From Methanobacteriota archaeon (GTDB taxonomy: Archaea > Thermoplasmatota > Thermoplasmata > RBG-16-68-12 > EA-27): a DNA stretch of 6,009 nt. Positions within the stretch are counted from its first letter, which is position 1, and each line of letters starts with the position of its first letter. The DNA lies in assembly GCA_016207545.1 (NCBI GenBank), contig JACQPO010000193.1, positions 1 through 6,009 of the forward strand, given 5' to 3'. The notes beneath the pieces were generated by a model. The model was not told the DNA's origin and did not search any database. It saw nothing but the letters and a program-made list of their open reading frames with translations. Position numbers and translations under genes: made by a program. Of this stretch, positions 1 through 4,967 are shown one piece after another.

Positions 1-1373
1 GTGTAGCACCGCAGCGCGTCCCGAAACCGGAGTCGCTGCGAGGGGAAGGGGGCCTCCATCGCGCCTCGCATTCCGTACAGCGGCCCATACGGCATCCCGT
101 CGGACCCGAACGCGACGCGGGCGCCTCGGCGAAGAAGCTCGCGATACAGGTTGTTCTCGCGCACGCGGGAGGGGCCCAAGCGGGCTTCGTACATGCCCCC
201 GGGATGAGACCATCGCGCGACGAAATTCGGCTGCATCGAGGGGAGGACGCCTAGGGCAGCAACCCGGTCGAGCGCGTCCTCGGAGGTGAGTTCCAGGTGC
301 TCCATCCGATGGCGGTGGTCCTCGCGAGGATCTTCGTCGAGAATCCGCTCGTAGGCGTCGAGGACGACGTCGACCGCGCGGTCCCCGATCGCGTGGACCG
401 CCAACTGGAACCCGGCCTCGTGCACGCGTGCGAGGAGCGCCGCCAATTCCCGCGGAGGACGAATGAGCTGACCTCGTCGTTGAGGATCGTCCGCGTACGG
501 CTTATGCAAGGCCGCCGTACGAGCCCCGAAGGATCCATCCGCGAAGACCTTGATCGCACCAAGGCGGAGCCACGCGTCCCCGAAGCCCGTGCGGAGCCCG
601 GAGGCGACGAGGGCGTCCAAGCGGTCTGCGTAGGGCATCAGGTACGCACGGGCCGTCAGCCGGCCCTGGCGGCGGAGCAATTGGTACGCGCGAATGTGTG
701 CGTCGCTGACCATGTCGTGCACGCTGGTGATGCCGAGGGAGTGCAGGTACGCGATCATCCCCGCCAGGAGCTCCCCGCGCTGCTCGTCGGAGGGATGGGG
801 AATCGCTTGCCGCGCTCGGTTGGCGGCATCCTCCTTGAGCACGCCCGTCGGGCGCCCCGACCGTGTTTCGACCCCGACATCCCCCGCCCGAAACCGCAAC
901 CTTCGCAGGACGACGGAATTCACAGAGCACATGTGGCCGTCCACGCGGTTCGCGAGGACCGGATGCCGCGTGCTCGCGCGGTCGAGATCGTCGCGGGTCA
1001 GATAGCGCCGCTCGGGCCATGTGCTCTCGTCCCACCCGCGGCCGACGATCCACTGCCCCGCGGGTGTCTTGATGGCGCGGGCGCGCAACCGCGCGACCGC
1101 CTCCTCATGGGACTTACACTCGCCGAGCTGGACCCAGGTTCGCCGCCAGGCGTCGAGGGCGACGTGGGCGTGCGCGTCGATGAACCCCGGGACGACGACT
1201 TGGCTTGGTGGAAGGGCCCACACCTGCGTCCGGCGACCCCGCCACCGCTCCGCCTGCACTTCGGTCCCCACCGCCAAGATGCGATCTCGGCCCACGGCCA
1301 TGGCGCGCGCAACCGGACGGTCGGGATCCATCGTGACGATTCGACCGCTGAGTATGAGGGCAGAGTCGCGCAC
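1..1373 (-). CDS. YtcJ-like metal-dependent amidohydrolase, C-terminus cut by window edge
   Basis: The reverse strand stays open from about 1415 to base 1 and reads as an amidohydrolase of the Amidohydro_3/YtcJ group, hydrolases with a TIM-barrel metal site and mostly unknown substrates. Numbering from the chosen GTG (1373), 457 complete codons are visible. Motifs in order: LILSGRIVTMDP (6-17); the HxH metal motif in PGFIDAHAH (H68, H70); IKVFADGSFGARTAAL (274-289, K275); VHAIGDRAVD (H327); HRMEHLEL (355-362, H359); and AFGSDGMP (D425, the likely catalytic Asp). These are the expected motifs, in order, so the enzyme looks intact as far as seen. The family is usually about 500-550 residues, so roughly 50-90 are missing. 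GTG 1373 puts five residues before the first strand, as is usual. A TTG at 1415, overlapping the aminotransferase stop, is an alternative. There is no signal peptide, so it is probably cytoplasmic. The substrate is unknown. Confidence 0.9.
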   Translation of the reverse strand, partial: MRDSALILSGRIVTMDPDRPVARAMAVGRDRILAVGTEVQAERWRGRRTQVWALPPSQVVVPGFIDAHAHVALDAWRRTWVQLGECKSHEEAVARLRARAIKTPAGQWIVGRGWDESTWPERRYLTRDDLDRASTRHPVLANRVDGHMCSVNSVVLRRLRFRAGDVGVETRSGRPTGVLKEDAANRARQAIPHPSDEQRGELLAGMIAYLHSLGITSVHDMVSDAHIRAYQLLRRQGRLTARAYLMPYADRLDALVASGLRTGFGDAWLRLGAIKVFADGSFGARTAALHKPYADDPQRRGQLIRPPRELAALLARVHEAGFQLAVHAIGDRAVDVVLDAYERILDEDPREDHRHRMEHLELTSEDALDRVAALGVLPSMQPNFVARWSHPGGMYEARLGPSRVRENNLYRELLRRGARVAFGSDGMPYGPLYGMRGAMEAPFPSQRLRFRDALRCY

Positions 1374-1411
1374 GAAGCGGAGATGCGGGTTTCTGGTTTC
1401 AACCTCTCGGC

Positions 1412-2611
1412 TCAAACTGCCAGCGCACGGAGGCGTCGGGCAGCCTCTTCGAGGGTCTCCTCCCGTTTGGAGAACATGAACCGCACGAACCGCCGTCCGG
1501 CCTTCCGGTGGGAATAGAAGCTGCTCCCGGGCACGACGGCGATCCCGATTTTCTCCACGAGCCGCTTCGCGAACGCCACGTCGTCCTCCTCCCCGAACCG
1601 GCGGAAATGCGCCATGACGTAGTAGGCGCCGTGGGGGACCGCGACCTCGAAGCCGACGTCCTTCAGCGCCGCTACGAAGAAATCTCGCTTCTTCCGGTAC
1701 ATCGCCGCCAAGTCGCGGTAGTACGACATCGGCAGCGCGAGCGCGGTCACGCCCGCGATCTGCAGGGGATGGGGCGCCCCGACGGTCAGGAAGTCGTGGA
1801 CCCGCTTGAGCGCGTCCGCGATCGTCTTCGGCGCGATCGCCCAGCCGACCCGCCAGCCCGTCACGGAATAGGTCTTCGAGAGCCCGTTGATCGTGACCGT
1901 CCGGTCCGCCATCCCGTCGAGGCTCGCGATGCTGACGTGTTCGCCCTCGTACACGATGTGCTCGTAGATCTCGTCCGTCACCGCCACGGCGTCGTGGTCC
2001 ACGCACAGGTCCGCGATGAGCCGCAGCTCGTCGCGCGTGAACACCTTCCCCGTCGGGTTGTTCGGCGTGTTCAGGATGATCGCCTTCGTCCGGCGGTTGA
2101 ACGCGGCCTTCAGGGCTTCCTCGTCGATCGTCCAGTCCGGCCACGGCAAGCGGACGTACCGCGCGCGGGCGCCGCTGACGATCGCGTCGGGCCCGTAGTT
2201 CTCGTAGAACGGCTCGAACACGAGGACCTCGTCCCCCGGGTCGACGAGGGCGAGCATGGAGGCCATCATCGCCTCCGTGGAGCCGCACGTGACGACGACG
2301 TTCTCCTCCGGGTCGCATTCGATCCCGTTAAACGAGCGGGCCTTGTCCGCGATCGCGTCGCGCAAGGCCTTCGCACCCCAGGTAATCGCGTACTGGTGGT
2401 AGCCCTCCTCGAGCGCCTTCTTGGCGGCGTCGACGACAGCCTCCGGAGGATCGAAGTCGGGGAATCCCTGCGCGAGGTTGACCGCCCCGTGCTCGTTCGC
2501 GACCCGGGTCATCTCGCGGATAACGGACTCGGGAAATGTTTGGACTCGGCGGGAGACCCGCTTGTCGGCGATTTCGAGTCGCTGGCCGAATCCCGCCTTC
2601 CGCCCCGTCAT
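1412..2611 (-). CDS. PLP-dependent aminotransferase, class I/II (aspartate/kynurenine/glutamine aminotransferase-like)
   Basis: A fold-type I aminotransferase that moves an amino group between an amino acid and a 2-oxo acid, in the cytoplasm. The 399-residue length is typical of the subfamily. Numbering from ATG 2611: AQGFPDFDPP near 47-56, as in the kynurenine/glutamine-K and archaeal aspartate or aromatic aminotransferases; CGSTEAMMA, which cradles the cofactor phosphate; NTPNNPTG (181-188); DEIYEH with D213 (PLP pyridine nitrogen) and Y216; SKTYSVTGWRVGW with Schiff-base K246; and FVRFMFSKREET with R377, the expected substrate-carboxylate arginine. All key residues are present. An in-frame ATG at 2680 would add 23 residues, including an Ala-rich stretch unlike the family, and lies inside an AT-rich promoter-like octamer, so I prefer 2611. 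The gene lies 38 nt upstream of the amidohydrolase on the same strand, probably one operon. Substrate preference cannot be read from sequence alone. Confidence 0.93.
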   Translation of the reverse strand: MTGRKAGFGQRLEIADKRVSRRVQTFPESVIREMTRVANEHGAVNLAQGFPDFDPPEAVVDAAKKALEEGYHQYAITWGAKALRDAIADKARSFNGIECDPEENVVVTCGSTEAMMASMLALVDPGDEVLVFEPFYENYGPDAIVSGARARYVRLPWPDWTIDEEALKAAFNRRTKAIILNTPNNPTGKVFTRDELRLIADLCVDHDAVAVTDEIYEHIVYEGEHVSIASLDGMADRTVTINGLSKTYSVTGWRVGWAIAPKTIADALKRVHDFLTVGAPHPLQIAGVTALALPMSYYRDLAAMYRKKRDFFVAALKDVGFEVAVPHGAYYVMAHFRRFGEEDDVAFAKRLVEKIGIAVVPGSSFYSHRKAGRRFVRFMFSKREETLEEAARRLRALAV

Positions 2612-2638
2612 GGGAGCGGCACGAAGCGCAGCCGCCGC

Positions 2639-2646
2639 CAAATAGG
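2639..2646 (-). promoter_or_regulatory. possible TATA-like element for the aminotransferase
   Basis: On the minus strand the bases read CCTATTTG, centred about 30 nt upstream of ATG 2611. That spacing would give a leaderless or nearly leaderless mRNA. The match to the archaeal TATA box is weak. The CATAAATG element at 2685-2678 is an alternative and would give a leader of roughly 45 nt. Confidence 0.3.
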
Positions 2647-2677
2647 TGACGCCCACGGGCTCTACCTGAACGGCGAA

Positions 2678-2685
2678 CATTTATG
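2678..2685. promoter_or_regulatory. AT-rich octamer CATTTATG, candidate TATA element of a divergent promoter
   Basis: This octamer reads CATTTATG on plus and CATAAATG on minus, in otherwise very GC-rich DNA. Its centre is about 28 nt upstream of ATG 2710, the archaeal TATA-to-start distance for a leaderless mRNA. Both of the most upstream possible start codons (minus ATG 2680-2678 and plus ATG 2683-2685) are part of the octamer itself. This makes both unlikely as true starts and favours the downstream ATGs. It may serve the plus-strand gene, the minus-strand gene, or both. Confidence 0.45.
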
Positions 2686-2709
2686 CGCGATTTGCTCATC
2701 CCAGGGGCG

Positions 2710-3018
2710 ATGCCGGGATCCCAGGTCACCGCGGCGATCCGCCGACTGCGGCGGCGCGTGGACCGGTTGACCGACCAGGTTGAGGAACTCGGTCGGACGG
2801 TCGAGCAGTTGCGGGTGTCCACGGGAGGGGGCTCCCAAGACGTTCTCATCATTGAGGAGATGAGCAAGCAGGATGTGAGGGAACGCGTACTCGACATTCT
2901 GGCGGCGAAGGAGACCACGGACATCGTCGAGCTCCACGAGACGATTCGGTATGACATCCAATTGCTCGCCGAGGTCCTCGACGAACTCCGCGCGGAAGGC
3001 CAAATCTCGGACGGATGA
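2710..3018 (+). CDS. small coiled-coil plus winged-helix-like protein, function unknown
   Basis: A 102-residue protein with no name I recognise. Residues about 6-37 form a charged amphipathic heptad segment (VTAAIRRLRRRVDRL followed by TDQVEELGRTVEQL) that looks like a coiled coil. A Gly/Ser linker follows (39-42). Residues about 51-100 are helical, with a possible helix-turn-helix or winged-helix arrangement: VRERVLDILAAKETTDIVEL, then ETIRYDIQLLAEVLDELRAEGQIS. The last part resembles the recognition helix and wing entry of small archaeal winged-helix proteins. It is probably a dimeric DNA-binding protein, but only the fold is inferred. ATG 2710 was chosen because the upstream ATG at 2683 is inside the candidate TATA octamer, and 2710 lies at leaderless distance from it. 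An ATG 2683 start would add nine residues. It is divergent from the aminotransferase, so local regulation is possible but untested. Confidence 0.75.
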   Translation: MPGSQVTAAIRRLRRRVDRLTDQVEELGRTVEQLRVSTGGGSQDVLIIEEMSKQDVRERVLDILAAKETTDIVELHETIRYDIQLLAEVLDELRAEGQISDG

Positions 3019-3096
3019 GCCGATGCCGACCTATCGGAACCCCGGCGATGCATCCCCACCGTAATCATCCCACCCGGAGAGTAGACGACCGGCTGC

Positions 3097-3112
3097 CTGA
3101 CGGCCTCGTCAG
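3097..3112. repeat. short inverted repeat in convergent intergenic gap
   Basis: CTGACG and CGTCAG form a perfect 6-bp stem around a 4-nt loop (GCCT). It lies 79 nt after the winged-helix gene stop and 61 nt past the tfb stop on the other strand. No T-run follows on either side, so calling it a terminator would be speculative. Confidence 0.35.
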
Positions 3113-3127
3113 AAGCACGATTCTGGC

Positions 3128-3142
3128 TGATTCGCCGAATCA
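3128..3142. repeat. 15-bp palindrome between convergent genes
   Basis: TGATTCG-C-CGAATCA is a perfect inverted repeat with 7-bp arms and one central base. As RNA it could form a 6-bp stem with a 3-nt loop. It sits about 30 nt beyond the tfb stop codon (3173). It could be a 3'-end structure or a protein-binding dyad. It is the stronger of the two repeats in the 154-nt gap 3019-3172, where I see no gene. Confidence 0.4.
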
Positions 3143-3172
3143 CCGGAGGAAGATGCACGGGTCCCCCGCGTG

Positions 3173-4108
3173 CTACAGCTCGATGCGAATCCCGAGCTTC
3201 TCCGTGAGCTCCTTGTACCGATTCCGGATCGTGACTTCCGTGACGCCCGCGACCTCCGCGACCTCGCGCTGCGTGCGCCGCTCGTTCCCGAGGATCGAGG
3301 AGATGTAGATCGCCGCCGCCGCGACGCCCGTCGGGCCACGTCCGCTCGTGAGCTCCTTGTCCGACGCATCCTTCAGGATCTCGACCGCCTTGCTTTGGAC
3401 CTCGCCGCTCAGCTTGAGCTCCGAGCAGAAACGGGACACGTAATCCTTCGGGCTCGTCGGCATCAGCTTCAGCTTGAGCTCGCGGGTCATGAACCGGTAC
3501 GTGCGGCCGATCTCCTTCCGGCCGACGCGGCTCGGTTCCGCGACCTCGTCGAGCGTGCGCGGTACGTTGCATTGGCGGCACGCCGCGTAGAGACTGGCGG
3601 CGACGACGCCTTCGATCGACCGGCCGCGGATGAGGTTCTTGTTCACCGCCTTCCGGTAGATGACCGCGGCCGTCTCCCGTACGTTCCGCGGGAGGCCCAT
3701 GCCGCTCGCCATCCGGTCCAGCTCGCTGAGGGCGAACGCGAGGTTCCGCTCCGTCGCGTTGCTCACGCGGATCCGCCGCTGCCACTTCCGCAGCCGGTAC
3801 AGCTGGGCGCGATTCCGCGTCGGTATCGACTTCCCGTACGAGTCCTTGTTCTTCCACCCGATCGTCGTGGACAGACCCTTGTCGTGGATCGTGTACGTCA
3901 TCGGAGCGCCCGTCCGCGCGCGCTTCTCCCCCTGTTCCACGTCGAACGCGCGCCACTCGGGGCCCTGGTCGATGAGCCCCTCCTCGAGGACGGCGCCGCA
4001 CTCCTCACACGTGAGCTCGCCGCGCTCGTAGTTCAGCGTGAGGTGACCGCTCCCGCACTCCGGACACCTAGTGACCTCTTCGGCCTCTTCGATCCGCTTG
4101 CTCGGCAT
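3173..4108 (-). CDS. tfb: transcription initiation factor B (TFB, TFIIB homologue)
   Basis: The archaeal general transcription factor that binds TBP-TATA complexes and the BRE, and recruits RNA polymerase. The protein is 311 residues, normal for TFB. The N-terminal zinc ribbon has C15xxC18 and C34xxC37. A B-reader/linker region follows, with GPEWRAF (49-55) and a conserved basic stretch to about 110. The first cyclin repeat covers about 115-205 and includes GRSIEGVVAASLYAACR. The second covers about 212-305 and includes GRGPTGVAAAAIYIS. The C-terminal helix-turn-helix TQREVAEVAGVTEVTIRNRY (279-298) is the BRE-contacting element. ATG 4108 is preceded by GAGAGGG with a 5-nt spacer, a usable ribosome-binding site, and gives the usual short lead into the zinc ribbon. 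The open frame continues upstream to 4273, but that part reads gar1 out of frame. Translation is probably coupled to gar1, which it overlaps by 41 nt. Confidence 0.97.
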   Translation of the reverse strand: MPSKRIEEAEEVTRCPECGSGHLTLNYERGELTCEECGAVLEEGLIDQGPEWRAFDVEQGEKRARTGAPMTYTIHDKGLSTTIGWKNKDSYGKSIPTRNRAQLYRLRKWQRRIRVSNATERNLAFALSELDRMASGMGLPRNVRETAAVIYRKAVNKNLIRGRSIEGVVAASLYAACRQCNVPRTLDEVAEPSRVGRKEIGRTYRFMTRELKLKLMPTSPKDYVSRFCSELKLSGEVQSKAVEILKDASDKELTSGRGPTGVAAAAIYISSILGNERRTQREVAEVAGVTEVTIRNRYKELTEKLGIRIEL

Positions 4109-4337
4109 GGTTTCCCTCTCGTACGTACACGTCGGACCCGAGGAGGGACAAGGACGCCTTGCCCTCCGCGCGCACGGACGCGAACGGCTCCGCCACGGGG
4201 CCGAACACCCGCACGACTTTCCCGACCGGCCGTTCCCGCTTGTCCACGACGCGCGCACCCGGGGCGGGCGCAAACGCGGCGCGAACCAACACGGACCCGT
4301 CGTAGGCGATGTTTTCGACTACCCCGAGCTTCTTCAC
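4068..4337 (-). CDS. gar1: H/ACA ribonucleoprotein complex subunit Gar1
   Basis: Gar1 binds Cbf5 in archaeal H/ACA RNPs and helps substrate loading and release during guide-directed pseudouridylation of rRNA. The 89-residue protein reads KKLGVVENIAYDGSVLVRA (2-20), then FAPAPGARVVDKRERPVGKV (22-41), then VFGPVAEPFASV (44-55). These are the beta-barrel core motifs of the family, including the VVDKR-PVGKV-FGPV signature. The GTG at 4337 matches where archaeal Gar1 proteins normally begin, and GGGGA lies 4 nt upstream. Longer open sequence upstream to 4484 crosses the TATA box and is not Gar1-like. The C-terminal tail HAEQADRRGRRGH (77-89) is basic and is encoded in the 41 nt shared with the start of tfb in another frame. 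The gar1-tfb order is a conserved archaeal pairing. Confidence 0.92.
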   Translation of the reverse strand: MKKLGVVENIAYDGSVLVRAAFAPAPGARVVDKRERPVGKVVRVFGPVAEPFASVRAEGKASLSLLGSDVYVREGNHAEQADRRGRRGH

Positions 4338-4375
4338 GCGGTCCCCGGTCCGGACAAGCGCGGTACGGGCTTGTT

Positions 4376-4383
4376 CTATATAA
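4376..4383 (-). promoter_or_regulatory. archaeal TATA box for gar1-tfb
   Basis: The minus strand reads TTATATAG here, the best TATA match in the window, in local sequence of about 47% GC. Its centre is about 43 nt upstream of the gar1 GTG (4337). Initiation about 26 nt downstream would give a leader of roughly 15-20 nt that includes the GGGGA ribosome-binding site. I see no clear BRE purine tract immediately upstream. The element is nearly symmetric (CTATATAAG on plus), so plus-strand firing is conceivable. Confidence 0.7.
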
Positions 4384-4385
4384 GC

Positions 4386-4736
4386 ATAGCGAAATCTGTA
4401 AACGTCCGAAATGCGAAACCGCCGAAAGCACCTTGAGGATTTCCCGCGTCGATTCTGTCCCCTAACCAGGAGATGTGGTAGCATGCCAATCTCGGGCAGC
4501 GTCCGTAGCTTTCTGGGTGATGCTCACGACTGTCACGCTCGAGCGACGCTTCTCAGGAGATCCTCGGTGATTTCGAACCGTTCATCGCACAGCTGCTGAA
4601 GTGTGATGCGCCTATGTCTTGGGGTTGTTAGGCAGATGCCAGGGGGCAACGAGGATGGTCGGGGCCGTCCTTCATCACCCGACCTGGGACAGAACCTCCT
4701 GCGTCCGAACGGCGGGATTGGCAAGACGCGCGAACG
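4386..4736. other. gene-free, lower-GC divergent spacer between gar1-tfb and the plus-strand pair
   Basis: About 350 nt with no convincing gene on either strand. Hand counting gives 129 G or C in 240 nt (54%) for 4381-4620, against about 73% in a nearby coding stretch, rising to 62-65% in 4621-4740. Open frames exist but lack family motifs, GC-biased third positions or supported starts. I found no tRNA arm signature, SRP RNA or RNase P core, and no confident box C/D pair. A hairpin at 4657-4684 and a short coding-like stretch on minus at 4607-4533 are noted separately. It may hold an unrecognised ncRNA, regulatory DNA or a decayed gene. Confidence 0.5.
4657..4684. repeat. 7-bp inverted repeat hairpin in the divergent spacer
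   Basis: GGTCGGG (4657-4663) pairs perfectly with CCCGACC (4678-4684) around a 14-nt loop. It lies 53 nt upstream of the TATA-like element of the zinc-ribbon gene. It could be part of a structured RNA or a regulatory dyad. No T-tract follows. Confidence 0.3.
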
Positions 4737-4744
4737 TCTAATTA
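4737..4744 (+). promoter_or_regulatory. TATA-like element for the zinc-ribbon/adenylyltransferase operon
   Basis: CTAATTAG is the only AT-rich octamer close to the next start. Its centre is about 26 nt before GTG 4767, which fits leaderless transcription of that gene. A perfect 10-bp palindrome GGGGCGCCCC (4745-4754) follows at once, between the element and the predicted transcription start, where a bound repressor could act. That role is inference. Confidence 0.45.
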
Positions 4745-4766
4745 GGGGCGCCCCGCTACGAGGCGC

Positions 4767-4967
4767 GTGGTCGAGCGGGTCGTGCCCCATAAGCATTGCC
4801 CGGAGTGCGGGACCTCGATCGGCGTGAAGGACGAATACTGTTCGAAGGAATGCGAAGGGACCCATCGGGACCGGATCCGGGCGAAGAAGCGCCAGCTCCT
4901 GTGGCTGTACTTCGGCGGCGTGGGCCTGTTCGCGATCGCGATGCTCATGCTGTTCGGGGTGTTCTGA
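4767..4967 (+). CDS. zinc-ribbon, single-TM protein of DUF2116 type
   Basis: A 66-residue archaeal small membrane protein of unknown function. The N-terminal metal site is C11PEC14 plus C25SKEC29, spaced as in the DUF2116 zinc ribbon. A basic stretch follows (RDRIRAKKR, 34-42), then one hydrophobic membrane segment from about 44 to the end (LLWLYFGGVGLFAIAMLML). The positive-inside rule predicts the zinc ribbon faces the cytoplasm, with the C-terminus in or at the outer face of the membrane. GTG 4767 lies about 26 nt from a TATA-like element, which suggests a leaderless mRNA. GTG 4782 is an in-frame alternative five codons later and would keep the whole zinc ribbon. The stop TGA (4965-4967) is directly followed by the GTG of the fusion gene, so the two are almost surely co-transcribed and translationally coupled. 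Family assignment rests on motif pattern and layout. Confidence 0.85.
   Translation: MVERVVPHKHCPECGTSIGVKDEYCSKECEGTHRDRIRAKKRQLLWLYFGGVGLFAIAMLMLFGVF

Noticed and set aside
297..1517. Long plus-strand open frame opposite the amidohydrolase
   Set aside because: It is antisense to a gene with clear motifs throughout, and its translation is Arg/Pro/Ala-rich with no domain. High-GC DNA gives such shadows.
1508..2770. 420-codon plus-strand open frame opposite the aminotransferase
   Set aside because: Low-complexity Arg/Asp/Val-rich translation and no motif. The opposite strand holds the complete PLP enzyme.
3015..3308. Plus-strand frame overlapping the winged-helix stop by ATGA
   Set aside because: The ATGA overlap is tempting, but the frame runs antisense into the conserved TFB C-terminus and its translation shows no domain.
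3170..4465. 431-codon plus-strand open frame opposite tfb and gar1
   Set aside because: It runs through both real genes and the gar1 promoter, with no recognisable domain.
4574..4590. TTCGAA-type T-loop suggestive of a tRNA on the minus strand
   Set aside because: The flanking bases do not form a T-stem and no acceptor or anticodon arm could be found.
4411..4599. 62-codon plus-strand frame in the spacer, ATG about 30 nt from a symmetric TATA box
   Set aside because: Ser/Arg-rich, with no hydrophobic core or motif and no GC bias at third positions. Promoter distance alone is not enough.
4515..4610. GTGATG and CTGA words resembling archaeal box C/D sRNA
   Set aside because: The boxes are imperfect, the C-D and C'-D' spacing does not fit, and no terminal stem is seen.
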